Assembly (NCBI GenBank): GCA_038380435.1
Contig: JAWZYU010000005.1
Span: forward strand, 34,494,001-34,558,000
From: Ryuthela nishihirai
Taxonomy: Eukaryota; Arthropoda; Arachnida; Araneae; Heptathelidae
Length of the DNA: 64,000 nucleotides
Direction: 5' to 3'
In this document: one piece after another, positions 35,201 to 47,676 of the stretch
How the letters are laid out: each line of letters begins with the position of its first letter
Numbering within the stretch: position 1 is the first letter of the stretch
Translations under genes and position numbers: made by a program
Notes under the pieces: generated by a model
Database searches by the model: none
What the model saw: the letters and a program-made list of their open reading frames with translations, nothing else
Told to the model about the DNA's origin: nothing

Positions 35201-35932
35201 TTTTACCATACTTATAAAACTCATGCCTTTTGTTACTCTAATATCAATGACATCCGGCTTGGCTGATGAACAGTGTGTCTTCACCCGAAGACTATCCAGT
35301 TAATTTACTAGGAGTGTACCAAACATCTCTGCCACTCAGAAGTAATTAACTTCAGTTCACTTCTTTGAGTGCTCGCAGACTCGTTGATCTTCACTGTCCG
35401 AACAGAGTATCTCTCCACAAGTGAATCGGGTGGATTCTGTCCGTTCTCATTTTACACCCCTTTGAGTTGCCATCTCATCCCTTTCCATTGCAACCCCTAA
35501 CCTAATTACCAACACTCCCATGAACTTTCTTAATGACGGAGTGCTTTTGGATAGATGACCTTCGTCTGATGTCATGTACCGAGGACGATGATGCATCCAA
35601 AGCACTCCCTTTTTAGTTTTCTGGGCATCTGTAAATCGGTTACTTCCGGAATAATTAAATGCTATTGCTCGCGCTTTATCTTTCATTTTTCAATTCCACC
35701 TCTTTATTATGAATCTAAAAGTACTACTCTTTTCAAACTTCATTAGCCCCTGTTTTCCTTCGGACTTGTTTTCTTCGCCTTCCGACATTTTCCTAATAAA
35801 TATTTTATTTCTTCTATCACTAATTTTTATTGAACTTCCGTGTTTAAACGAAACATTATTCTTGAACGAGATATCATCCCTTACTTCAGAAACAAATCCT
35901 TTTGCCTCGTTCCTGTTAACACCGAATTTACG

Positions 35933-36320
35933 GGGGCGGGGGTGGCTCAGTCGGTAGCGCGCCAGTCTCGTAATCTGTAGTTCCCAGGTTCGAGTCCCAG
36001 CTGGGTCAGCGTTGAGATTTATCTCCGCAAAATTCCCCGCTCTTGCCCACGGTCAGTAGGGGACACCGATGGGCTTGGAAAGGCCGCCGTCCGTCGAATG
36101 GGACGTTAAGCCGTGGCCCCGTGTGCGGGAGAGACATACCCTGTGCACGTTAAAGAACACTCTGGATGGCCTTGACGGGAGACTACCATCTGTCTCCCAA
36201 CAGCTGTTCCAGTGGGTCCCCTCCCCCAACCTTCTCTGAGCCTTCGGGGTCCATGTGGCCTGGCCATTTAGCCCATGGTGTGCAAAAAAGTGCCGCTCAG
36301 AGGTAAAACAACCCAACCCA
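35933..36320 (+). mobile_element. SINE family 1, full-length reference copy
   Basis: Complete copy: tRNA-like head GGCTCAGTCGGTAGCGCGCC with B box GGTTCGAGTCCC, body, and AACCCAACCC tail, about 388 bp. A perfect 12-bp duplication ACCGAATTTACG lies at 35,921-35,932 and 36,321-36,332. Internal A and B boxes would let RNA polymerase III start transcription at its 5' end. Confidence 0.92.
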
Positions 36321-37657
36321 ACCGAATTTACGCCTACTATTACTACACTCTTTATCAATAGTTAATGACTGCATAAGTCTACCTCCGTACTTTCTTCTAT
36401 ATTTATCCAATTTTGTCCAATGACTGTATGAACATCAGAACCTTTTTCTGTTAGATCTGCCCCTCCGCTAAATCTACTTCTAACCTTAGCGTCAATACTT
36501 CGGTCATTTAAACAAAACTGCTTCTCTTTTCTTTTCATACCTTTGGCCGCAATTAAGTGACCTTTTAACACTTCCTCTCTCTTATTGATTATAGAATCTA
36601 CTTCCTTAAGATCATTTCTGTCTAAAAATCTCTCACATATCTCCTTTAAAATTTTCTTCTGATCACTACTATTTACATAATCCTCCATATTACGGTCGCC
36701 CTTATATTTAAAACCTAATTCCTGAACATTTACATTTTCGATCTTACATAATTTCCCAGTTAGATAATCACTTTTAATTAATTGTCTAACTTCCTCTGAT
36801 TTATTCTTATCCAATATTTCTATGCTATCTGTTACCACAGAATTATATATATATCACTTATTTGACCCTTATGTGGCATTACTTGGCTAATTTCTTCCAC
36901 CTTTTTCAAACAAACATTAATTTTTATTTTAGCATTAGGGTTCTGATCTGCAGGATAGTTATTTTCGGCATCCCATTCAGACACTTTATGCAAAAAAATT
37001 TTCACTCCTACTTTCCAAACTACCTTTCCTTTCTATCGGAAGATCACACTTTACCTCAGGATCATTTATTCTAATTGCTTGACCATGCTCATATACCACA
37101 GAATTGGTCACCTTTTTAAACTGCATTCTATCCTTAACCTCAGACTGACACGATGCTTTTTTCTGAAAATTATTGCGAGATTTTGACTTAATCAAATTTC
37201 CTACTACTAGATAGTCAACCGCAGTTACAAAACTATCCTAATTCTCCAAGAACCTCATATCCTGATTTTTAGTTGTGATTTCAGCTTCATTATGACTACT
37301 GTTTTCTCCACAAATATCAACTTTATCACCTTTGACTCTGCCTGCTATTACATCAATCGCGCTCTCTTCACAATTGATTTTATTATACTTATCAATTACG
37401 GTACAGTAATCAACCGCTCTACCAGATAGATCATTATTTAAATATATCTTATCCTCATTCTTCTCACATTTAATTTTATCACTCTCTACATTTTTATTTT
37501 CTTTGCTCTCAATTAAATCGCTAGGCTCTAAACCTCTTTCTCTGATATTAATACTCTTACTATCATCTTTCTCCTTATCAGGTACCATACATAATATTTT
37601 ACCCTTATCATACTGATAAATATTTTTTTCATTAAATTTAGCCACATCTCTACTATA

Positions 37658-37870
37658 AAATAAATAAATAAAATAAATACCCCCTCAAGCAGCTGCTTGT
37701 CACAGAGGTCTGACAGGAGCCTGTCAGTATATATGCCACAGTAGAAGATCTGAGAGGATGGCAGGACCTCAGCAGAAAACAACACGAACATCCATGCCTT
37801 ACCCGGGGCTCGAACCCAGGTCCCGTAGATCAGTAGCCAAGCGCGCTAACCACTCGGCCACGGGATGGCT
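37658..37870 (-). mobile_element. SINE family 2, single-B-box copy
   Basis: The tRNA-like head is at the right (CCATCCCGTGGCCGAGTGGT complement near 37,850-37,869) and the body runs left to 'accccctcaagcagctgc'. An 11-bp duplication TCTCTACTATA lies at 37,647-37,657 and 37,871-37,881. Compared with 1,389-1,755 it has only one B-box unit, which identifies the array there as a secondary expansion. Confidence 0.88.
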
Positions 37871-38071
37871 TCTCTACTATACAAATCCTTATTTAAATCT
37901 ATCTTATCCTCAACCCCCTCACATTAATTTTATCATTATCTACATTATTATTAACTTTGCTCTCAATTAAATCACTATACTCTACACCTCTTTCATTGAT
38001 ATTAATACTCTTACTATCATCTATCTCCTTATCAGGTACATTTCACAATATTTCACCCTTATTATCTAGAG

Positions 38072-38316
38072 TAGGGGTTCTCAACGTGTGGTACGTGGTA
38101 AAATTTTTTGGGGTATGCCGTGAGAGCTCAAAAGCTGCTAGATCCGGTAACAAAGTATAATGGTTTTCCCATTATTATACTATAACTATAGTTTTATCTA
38201 TATATACAAGGGGTACGCCAGTTACATACACATTTCCATGGGTATATTTTTTTTTTCATTTCCATGGGATACACATTCCATGGGATACATGAGGCATAAA
38301 AGATTTAGAACCACTG
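38072..38316. mobile_element. Short non-autonomous hAT-type element
   Basis: 245 bp with ends TAGGGGTTCTCAACG and the complement of CAGTGGTTCT. An 8-bp duplication ATCTAGAG lies at 38,064-38,071 and 38,317-38,324. It is an internally deleted, inverted relative of 32,290-32,996, sharing the 'ggggtacgccagttacatacac' region. Confidence 0.85.
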
Positions 38317-39063
38317 ATCTAGAGAAATATTTTCTTCAGTAAATTTAAGCACATTCTTCTCCACCTTAAATTTAATTGCAGTAAGTGCATCACTGCTACA
38401 CCTTTTCTCATTGTTTACTTCAAATTTAGCGTTATCTTCGGCCTACTCAACCAATCTCTCTAGGGCGGTGAAAGAATACCGAGTGATTAACATATCATCA
38501 CTCAATTCACCCACCATCGCACACAAAATTTCACACTTTCCTCCATATACTCCTGCCTGACTTCCATCAGTAGCCCGTTTAAGAGGAACAGTGATTAATG
38601 GAGCCTGCAATCAGCCTCTGAAAACATTAGCCAGTAATATCTTTGCCTCCGACTTCTTGTGTTTCTCTGGGACTAAAGAACCATTTATGACCTAAATTTG
38701 AGCCCCTGAGTCCACAATAGCATTAAATATTTTATCTTCACACTGAATGTGAGCCCTCGTTAAAGGCTCTATGCCTCAGACCCAGACCTCTGCATTTCCT
38801 ATTTTCTGCATCACAGCCTGCCAATGTTGTTTCTGATTCTAACGTCGTAAACTGGCAACCAACTTTTGCAATAATAACCCCGCTCCCCTCCACGAGCTCG
38901 CCGACTCGGGAGTGTTCACATTAAATGCTCTGGCCACTTTCGTATTCTTGTTACGCTCCTTAGCCAAATGACCTTTCCGGTTACAGATGAAAAATGATCA
39001 GGAAGAAAAGTTCTGATTCTGTTTTCTTTTAAAATCAGCATTTTTGCTTTCTGCCAATCTGTT

Positions 39064-39483
39064 TTACAGGTTCGAATTTTGTCTTAAATTCCTTTGACTA
39101 AAATTTAATTTTGTAACTGATTGGCCAAATCTGTTCTCTCTATTTTCTGATTTAAAATTTTCCCGTGAATAAATCTTGCAGGTTCTTTGTGCCTGCAGAA
39201 AGTTCTCTGCAACTTCGGCAATTTCGTGGCAATTTTTCCATGACCCATTCTCCTGCAACGTGATATGATTTTTCGCATCCGGTGGTAATAGATCTTTAAT
39301 TTTGTCCGCTAACATCAACTCTTTTAATTTTTGGAAATCATCCACTTCCCGACTTTTCATATAATAGTTCAAGTGACTCTTCATTTGAGATGAAAACTGA
39401 GCCCAGGTTTCCTTAGAGAACTTAAACATTAAATCGAATTTCCTTTTATACTCCAACGGAGTCAATTGGCTGTCTTTTAACAC
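39064..39483 (-). pseudogene. Gag capsid-like segment of the LTR retroelement
   Basis: A 139-codon open frame contains LTPLEYKRKFDLMFKFSKET, WAQFSSQMKSHLNYYM and IAEVAENFLQAQRT. It is helical, with the spacing typical of retrotransposon capsid C-terminal regions that precede a zinc knuckle. It ends in an Asn/Arg/Ser-rich linker. Gag would form the particle that packages the RNA. It lacks its N-terminus in this frame because of a shift near 39,485. Confidence 0.65.
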
Positions 39484-39807
39484 GGCAAATTTTTTTAGTA
39501 GTTTTGAATTTTCTCGTCACTCAGCATAGTAAAAATGTTTTGTGCTCTCTCTCCCAACAAAGGATGCACTAGCATTCCTTGTAAGTCATCCGTTATTTCG
39601 TATGTTTAAACAATTTCTCTATCGTCTCAAAATAAGCTGGTAATTCTTCCGCTTTTTTTGGTAAGGGATAGTTATTGGGGTTTAGAATTTTCTGAAGCAT
39701 TTTAAATTTTAGATCTCCCTCATCCACTGAACTTTGACTTCTTTGGTTGCTGTTATTTGACCTCTCTATATCTAATCATCTAAGATAATAATGAGTTTAT
39801 GAAAATT

Positions 39808-39860
39808 GGTTGTCCTGACTGGGATTCGAACCCAGGTCTCCCAGAAGAATGCTGGGCGAA
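39808..39860 (-). repeat. tRNA 3'-half-like sequence ending in ACCA
   Basis: On the minus strand CCTGGGTTCGAATCCCAG (a perfect T arm with B box) is followed by TCAGGACAACCA, an acceptor-like 3' strand including a CCA. The anticodon side (GCATTCTTCTGGGAGA) does not complete a cloverleaf. A genomic CCA suggests retroposition of a mature tRNA or a tRNA-primed cDNA. It lies just upstream of the Gag remains. Confidence 0.45.
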
Positions 39861-41092
39861 ATATACTGATGTGCATATATAATATATATTTCTAATTGTA
39901 TTCAGTGTGTAAAAGTAAAACAGGTCATGTATATTAACGTTTCTAATCACTTGCTCACCAGAATTTTGATCTTATTTTTTAAATAAGTTAAAATTTGGTT
40001 AAAATAAGAACATGATTCCAGTTTTATGTTTCATCACCAAACCAATTTTATGCTTAAAATGTTTTTGTATGCGAAACAAAATTTGTACACTAAAACCCAA
40101 TGTTATCCCTATGAGAAGTAAAATTTCACCATACAACTTTTTTGGATCGTTTAATATTTCTATCCTGCATAAATTTTTCTTTATTTTTGCACACTAAACG
40201 AAAAATGTGTAATAAGAACATGCGTCTTGTTTCATCACAAAATAAGTTTTCAAAACAATTTCCTCTGGAACGCGTGCTTTGTACGCTAAAACGTGAATTC
40301 TATGTTATCTCTATCAGGTGAAATTCGTTACTCACACTAATTTTTGCTCGTCTTAACTTTGTATCTAACTCGACTTTTGTTCATATTGTTTAGATATGAT
40401 AAAATTTGGTATGAAATAAGAACGTGTTTTCTTGTTTAAAATTTGTCCACTAAATTATTTTTCTGATCGTAATATATGCAGTTGAATGAATTTTTCGTTG
40501 AAACATATTTCTTCCCGACACTGTGTCATAATAGTATATTTTTATGGAAAATGAGTGATTCCATCTGTCAAGTCACTAAATCACTTAAATGTTTAACCTT
40601 AGTTTTCAAAGTAAGCTTAAATCTGGTGTGAAAGATGATTTAGCACGAAATCAGTTTGTGCTCATAATGAATCAATTGACTGTATTTTCCATAGGAAAGT
40701 TTCAAGTCACTATCTCGCAAAAATTCTGTCCTTATTTTTTCAAAGTTAAATCTCGTGTGTTCATAGTTTTCAAACCTTTTCACACCGTTTTGTGAAATAC
40801 GTATGAATGCATTTCTCTAAATAGCGTTCTTTCCCGTTAAGGTGACAAGAGTCAAATTTCTTCACCCGACATTAAATTTCTTTCCCCTTCAAGGCGACAA
40901 TAAAATTTCTTCACAGCATGTAAAAGCCAATCTGGCTCAAATTATGTCCGAATCACATAGTCCTCCTCAATAGGGGAAGGGTTCGGTTCTTTCTTTCATA
41001 GGTTTAAGATTACATCTTTTCTAAGTTTTTGTGGACCGAATTTCAACTGATACAGTCATGCATTTCGGATACGTTACCCCTTTACGAAATAT
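39861..41092. other. AT-rich DNA with faint long-period repeats
   Basis: No gene. Phrases such as 'aaaatttggt.....aataagaac' and 'gtttcatcac' recur at about 39,990, 40,210 and 40,390, suggesting a very degraded repeat with a period near 200 bp. The right edge is the target site of element 1. Confidence 0.35.
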
Positions 41093-41154
41093 CACATGAG
41101 TAGTATCATCAAATTATACCGAGCCCCCTTTGCACAGTGCTCTCCCCCTAATTA

Positions 41155-41285
41155 ATATTTCATTAATATTCAATTAATAACTAATTAATATTTAATTAAT
41201 ATTCAATTAATAACTAATTATTATTTAATTAATATTCAATTAATAACTAATTATTATTTAATTAATAATTAATAATTAATAATTC
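41155..41285. repeat. TTAATTAATATTC-type subterminal minisatellite
   Basis: Short units of 'ttaatattcaattaataacta' type repeat next to the left terminus of element 1. The mirror-image array lies at 49,283-49,412, next to the right terminus. Element 2 has a different, GC-rich array in this position (53,825-53,990). Confidence 0.8.
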
Positions 41286-41312
41286 CTCCCCTTCAACCCT
41301 TTCCCCATCAGT

Positions 41313-41845
41313 GGCGCCATCTGTGGACAGTGAGAAGTACTATTTTCCCAAAAACCCTTTATTTTTACTCTAATTTCTCGTTTCGGACCCCCCGGTCGAC
41401 CTACCTATATTTTAAGCCCTCCCCCTTATTAAAAACCCTCCTGGCGCCATCTGTTGACAGTGAGAAGTAGTATTTTCCCAAAAACCCCTTTATTTTAAGT
41501 CTAATTTCTCGTTTTCGGACTCCCCGGTCGACCTACCTATATTTTAAGCCCTCCCCCTTATTAAAAACCCTCCTGGCGCCATCTGTTGACAGTGAGAAGT
41601 ACTATTTTCCCAAAAAACCCTATATTTTAAGTCTAATTTCTCGTTTTCGGACCCCGCGGTCGACCCACCTATATTTTAAGCCCTCCCCCTTATTAAAAAC
41701 CCTCCTGGCGCCATCTGTTGACAGTGAGAAGTACTATTTTCCCAAAAACCCCTTTATTTTAAGTCTAATTTCTCGTTTTCGGACCCCACGATCGACCTAC
41801 CTATATTTTAAGCCCTCCCCCTTATGAAAAACCCGCTGGTTGACC
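41313..41845 (+). repeat. 131-bp satellite, four units (element 1 left arm)
   Basis: Units begin GGCGCCATCTGTTGACAGTG at about 41,313 (variant), 41,443, 41,575 and 41,707, each continuing through 'ctatattttaagccctccccc'. A single-unit length of 130-132 bp is maintained. Related arrays lie at 48,863-49,245 (inverted, three units) and 54,057-54,310 (direct, two units). The 3-fold divisible unit leaves long open frames that are by-products. Confidence 0.9.
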
Positions 41846-42719
41846 ATTTAAACACCATACCTATATTTTAAGGCCCCCCCTCCTTCACTCGGCTGATGCA
41901 AGTCTCAGAATAATTGCATGGAACGATTGACTGGTCTCAGAATAATTGTACAGAAAGGAATGATACAAAATTCCTTAGTAATTAAACACACCCAGGAGTC
42001 CTTTGTTAGGCGATAGTATTAACATCCTTATACGTTCTCACTTCAAGCTTGCTTTCTCTATCATAACCCTCGATGCTTGCGAAAATTATCAAAGATGAAT
42101 AGAGGTCTGAATGTACAATCTTCGGAGTTCATTTTACTGTAGATGTCTAATTCTGGCAGGATCCCTCTCCACTTTTGAAATTTAGATCTTACACCAAAAC
42201 CCGATAGTCCTTTCATACACGTATTTTTATAAGCCACGTATTTTAAGTCCATTTTAATCAATACTTATTTCTTTCAACTCACCCCTCGTGACTATTGGCC
42301 GGCACATTTTTACTAGAAGAAGGGCTACCTCGCAGTAGCGGCCCCGCAGAAAATAAAAAATCTGATTTTATTCCGCGTGATGAAAAATATTGAAGGTAAT
42401 AGGGTCGACCTAAAAGATCCGTGTTCGGATCCTCACTCCGGATGGCTTTTAACAAAAGTCCTACGAAATAAAAAAAACTCCCCCCCGTTACGTGACGTTG
42501 TTTAAAAATACTTATTATGGCTGTATCCTCAGTACATGATGCAAACTCTTTCCGAGGAAGTAACGCTATTCGATGCACCCCACAGTTACATGCCTTTACA
42601 TGCCTTTACATTCTCCCACATATTTATAAACAGACTGCTTGAATCAGACAGTCAACATTGTTGTCCCTAGATGGCGTTAGTGAAAAGCTCAAAAACAGAT
42701 AATCGTTTTTTTAAACTGA

Positions 42720-44095
42720 TACATGCTTCATCTTACTTCGAAAGTTCTATCTTTTGTGCTCATAAGAACAGTATATGGAGAGACACAAGAAGGAGGTACG
42801 TTTCAGTGAGCTCGTAAGGGTGTCAGTATTCTGAAGTGCCTGATTCACATACAGTTAAAATGTAATATTCACATACTCTTCTCAACTGAATGCCTGGTTC
42901 ACACGATTGAAATGTAATATTCACACGTAAAGTGAATGTGCTGACAAGCATCTTCACCAGAAATGAACGTTGTTGCAAGAAATTGTAACGTGAACGTCCT
43001 AATACTTAAAAAATGAATGGTTAAACCGTGGTTACTAGCCTTCTTGGCGTTTTTCAAGACGACACATAGCGCCCTCTGTCTTATCTGTTTTGAGGTGATG
43101 AATGCTTACGTTTTCTGTCAGATGCCTCGTAACAAGAAAATGAAATACATGAATATAAATGTTATGGACAGTGATTTTTCTAGTATTTTTACTTAGTTTT
43201 GAGGATTCCTCTACCCGATTGATGGTGCTGGTTAAATGCGGAAAATCACTTTTTTACTGTTTCTTAGCTGTTGCATGAAATCTTTTAACATTTGTGTTCG
43301 AAAGAATAGAGATATGAAGAAGCAGACACGATATATGTATGAACCGATTTGCATTCACCTTACAACTCTGCTAGTACGGACAATTCACTAATAAATAGTA
43401 CCAATTCACTAATAAATCTTACAACTCTGCTAGTACGGACAATTCACTAATAAATAGCATCGCTGCTGGTCCAGCCCATCGGTACAATACTGGTCAAACC
43501 CTTCTACCGCAGTCTCTTTCCCCAACCTTCTAGTCAACCTTCAGCTATTGATTTCGAAGATTTATCACCTATTTTCAACGCCTTGTCCTGTGTGAGGATT
43601 TCACTGTAGTTCACTCCATTGACTGTTTCTTAGTTTTGAGGATTCCTGAACCGATAGATAGCGCTGCTGAAAAACGCTGAAAATCGCTTTTTTTTTAACT
43701 GTTGCATGGTCCATCTTCCTACGACAGTTCTATCTTCTGTGGTCGTAAGAATAGTATATAGGTATTAAGATGTAGACACAAGAAGGAGACACGTTTTATG
43801 TATCAATGAGTTCACACTGATGTTTTTAAATACTCATCTCAACTGAATGTTCGGTTCACACACGATTGAAATGTAATATTCACATGTTTACACAGAAGAG
43901 TGAATGCTGCAGACTTGTATCTTCACTAGCTATGAATGTTGTTGCAAGAAATTGTAATATGGATGTCCTAATACTTAAAAAATGAATGGTTAAACCATTG
44001 CTATCAACCTTCTTACAGCTTTTCAGTCCGGCACATGGCGCCCTCTGTCTTAGTTGTTTTGAGATGACGAATGCTCACGTTTTCTTTTAATGTGA
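42720..44095 (+). repeat. Diverged ~0.95-kb tandem duplication in element 1
   Basis: 42,720-43,145 and 43,690-44,095 share 'gacacaagaagga', 'ttgttgcaagaaattgtaa' and 'cctaatacttaaaaaatgaatggttaaacc' in the same order. Element 2 has one copy per arm (62,150-62,480 and its mirror). A younger small duplication ('ctctgctagtacggacaattcactaataaat') is at 43,363-43,460. Confidence 0.75.
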
Positions 44096-47000
44096 GAATG
44101 CTGAGTGTGGTGCTTTTCTTACGCTTCTCTATCACTTCTCCTTTCAATCTTCTTTCTTTCTGAAATGTGATGATTGAGTGTGAAAGACTTTATGTGTTAG
44201 GTCCTGTAAATGCAAAGTATTGTCTAACAGTTATGGGGTGCTAAGAATCGCGAAGCATTATGCTTATGGAATTTACAGGAGTAATGCTCCATAGGTCGTG
44301 TTCTTACCAAGCAGGATGTATAACATTATCAAAAAACGTGTGCCTGTCAGAACCACTTTCACACGAACATAGTACTACTTGTTCTAAAAATTCCACACTA
44401 GTATAGAAATATGCAGGGAAAAATAACCGAACCGATTCTTAGATGTGAAAATGCTTGTGTTAGATTGTAGTGAAACACCCTACCTTTGGCGAAAAACTTG
44501 TGTTTGCAGCTAGCCACCTTCGCAAGCACTTATTCAAACGTTCCCAGAGAACTCTGAAAAGAGCAAGTGTCTTGGAATAACTGTCGAGAGAACTTACGTT
44601 TTATCAGCGGTTGAAGTCAGTGAATGCCGAGCTAGCTCTCGATTCTGGGACCCAACTTTTCACGGAAATACTATAAACAGTGAGTTTTCAGATTTTAAAT
44701 TTCCAAACAAAAGCGGCTATTCAGATTGTCTTCCGTCCGAATCATATTTCATGCAGTCAGCATTGACTGTTCAAGCTTTCCCCTCACACATTAGGAAATG
44801 GAAGCTTCATTCATGTAAGAGTGCATTCGACGTATCTTTTAAAAAGTATGCAACTAGTTGTCTTAACAGTTATGATTCACACGACATAGGTGTTTGGTAA
44901 CATTCGTGTCTTACTATGGATCTCAAACCTTGACTTTGTTAAAAGTAACTAACCTGCTGTCTATGGTCGGAGTGGGCAATTGTTTTCATATACTTCGTAT
45001 GCGTATTGACGTGGCCGTCCTAATGGAAAATACGAGACGAATCTTCGGTCGCGCACGGGGAGGAAATCTCGGTTCGAGACGGATTTTTCTGTCTTGGCGG
45101 GCCACAAAAAATTCTTAGCGGGGCGAATGCGACCCACGGGTCGCTATTCACCCGTCCTTGGTCTATGGGGGGCCAGATGCTGACTATCGTAACTTGTGAC
45201 TGTATCGGCTATGGTAAAGTATTGTGAGGTTTTCGTCGTGAGCAGATATAATCTGATGATAGTTGTGATTCTTTAGCATTAATAAATTACGAATACGGAA
45301 TCACTTAAAATCGATTTTATTTTCGTAATATAATTATCTACTTTGGGCGTATGATTTATTAGAAAGATAGGGAAGATGAATCAGTGATGAACTGTCTTGT
45401 GAACGCATACCTAATGAGTGTTTTACGAATCTGTGGAGTGCATCTGAAAATTAAAGGTATGACACTGAAGCAAACTCAATTTTTCATTCTAAATACTTAC
45501 ACAGCCTATGGATAGGTAGTTTGTCGGAGTAATGAGAAGTCTGATGCATAGACACTTTGATTAACGAATGTGAGAAAAAGTCCTTGTGATCTGTCCAGAA
45601 TTAGTTCAGAAGATTGTGTGGCCAGAACCCTATTCATCTTTGATAATTTCTCGAGGGCTATGATAGTGAGCGATGGGTCCCTGTCTATATTACTGCTGTC
45701 AATCTCTGTACATTACACAAGTCCATTCACTGTTTTAATGACTTTTTTAGTGCACGGTCGTTAGTGTAGAACGTCCTTTGCGTCGAAGTCAGCCGTGCTC
45801 CATAGAAACTGTGTATTATTGCGGCTGGAAAAAATAAAAGTTGAAACTTAACCCCTGAATGTGGTATGAAAATTTGAAGTGAGGATGTTAAAGATTTCGT
45901 ATTTTTTCCATGGATTATACGTCACACATTTCATATGACATTAAAAATTTTCCCCTTTTCTAGAAGGCATCCCACACGGTGTTCTGATAAAGTGTAGCAT
46001 TCGGCAGGAGACCCATCAAGCTTTTGGTCCGAGTGACTGCTCCTCTCAAAGTGAGTCGAACCATACTCCTTTAACGCATGTTGGAACTTAAGTTTTACGG
46101 AAACGTATGAATTCTACTTTTACATTCTGCCACACAGGCTTTACCCTGTAAAGGCATGTAACTGTGGGGTGCATCGAATAGCGTTACTTCCTCGGAAAGA
46201 GTTTGCATCATGTACTGAGGATACAGCCATAATAAGTATTTTTAAACAACGTCGCGTAACAGGGGGAGTTTTTTTTATTTCGTAGGACTTTTGTTAAAAG
46301 CCACCCGGAGTGAGGATCCGAACACGGATCTTTTAGGTCGACCCTATTACCTTCAATATTTTTCATCACGAGGAATAAAATCAGATTTTTTATTTTCTGC
46401 AGGGCCACTACTGTGAGGTAGCCCTTCTTCTAGTAAAAATGTGCCGGCCAATAGTCACGAGGGGTGAGTTGAAAGAAATAAGTATTGATTAAAATGGACT
46501 TAAAATACGTGGGTTATAAAAATACGTGTATGAAAGGACTATCGGGTTTTGGTGTAAGATCTAAATTTCAAAAGTGGAGAGGGATCCTGCCAGAATTAGA
46601 CATCCACAGTAAAATGAACTCCGAAGATTGTACATTCAGACCTCTATTCATCTTTGATAATTTTCGCAAGCATCGAGGGTTATGATAGAGAAAGCAAGCT
46701 TGAAGTGAGAACGTATAAGGATGTTAATACTATCGCCTAACAAAGGACGCCTGGGATATTGCTAAATATTTTCGTATTTTTCCACGGAATTATACGGTGC
46801 ACGTCTTTTCTAATGTCCGAGCTCGAATCCTATTTTTCCTGAGTCGAACCATAACATTTTAACTCATATTGGAACTAAAGTTTTTTACGGAAACGTATGA
46901 ATTCTACTTTTAGCATTCTGCCACATAGATTTAGCACTTCTCCGAGGAGTCGGTCATAATGTGTGTCAACTCAATTTTAAGTGATCTAATAAGGTTCCAG

Positions 47001-47676
47001 TTATATTTCATAACCTAAAGGGAAAAAATCTGCAGGGAATCGCTATTAATCCCAATAATATGGAAAAACAACAATCTCCCTTTGAATTTCATAGATTCCT
47101 ATTTTTAAGTGCGTCTATCAGCAGAAGAATTCCTTCTGTATTTCGAGAGGAAACAGTAATTATTTAACTTTCCCATTAGGTTTTCGGACGGACCCGTCAC
47201 TTTTCTCAAAGACGCAGCATTCGTTGCCCCCCCCCCCCGTGACCTTTGCACACCACCCGCTTGTTGCTATGGTTCAGCAGATCACAGGGGATGAGTGTAC
47301 AAGGTGCCGAAACGGGTTAGAAGGTCGTCTCTCTTGTAAGCAGTAGGCGCGATCAGAGCATACATGTCAGTTAAGCGGTTTCGTTTGCTAAATTTTGGCT
47401 ATCAGTCCCGTTGCAATTATAATTTCAGTGGATTAGTGGAGGTAAGTTGAGAGGGTGTGTGAAGCAATGCATTATTTTTATAGTCGAAGTTTTAAACTAA
47501 TGTTCCCCTACTCCGTTAATATGCATTCATGATGAAAGTTTTTTTAGCATTCTTACTTTCTATAACATTCTACCTCGTACAAAAAAGTTATTTTTTACCC
47601 GATTTCATCAGCGTGATGAAACATACGCTCGCACGCAAACGATGGGAGAGACGATTTTTTAGCCGATTTTTCTTCG

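Larger units (their letters stand above)
35440..39780 (-). pseudogene. Decayed LTR retroelement: Gag, zinc knuckle, protease, charged spacer
   Basis: From high to low coordinates on the minus strand this shows Gag (39,483-39,064 and flanks), a degenerate knuckle ICNRKGHLAKE near 38,985, and an aspartic protease with IVDSGAQI near 38,708 followed by a stop. After that comes a long Lys/Glu/Asp-rich spacer (DKEKDDSKSINIRERG near 37,560; LTGKLCKIENVNVQELGF near 36,750). Reverse transcriptase and integrase are not seen. The order Gag, knuckle, DSGA protease fits a Ty3/gypsy-like element, though BEL cannot be excluded. SINE 2 (37,658-37,870), an hAT element (38,072-38,316) and SINE 1 (35,933-36,320) all inserted later. 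Confidence 0.65.

Noticed and set aside
41155..41850. CRISPR array
   Set aside because: Contiguous satellite repeats without unique spacers, in a eukaryotic genome.
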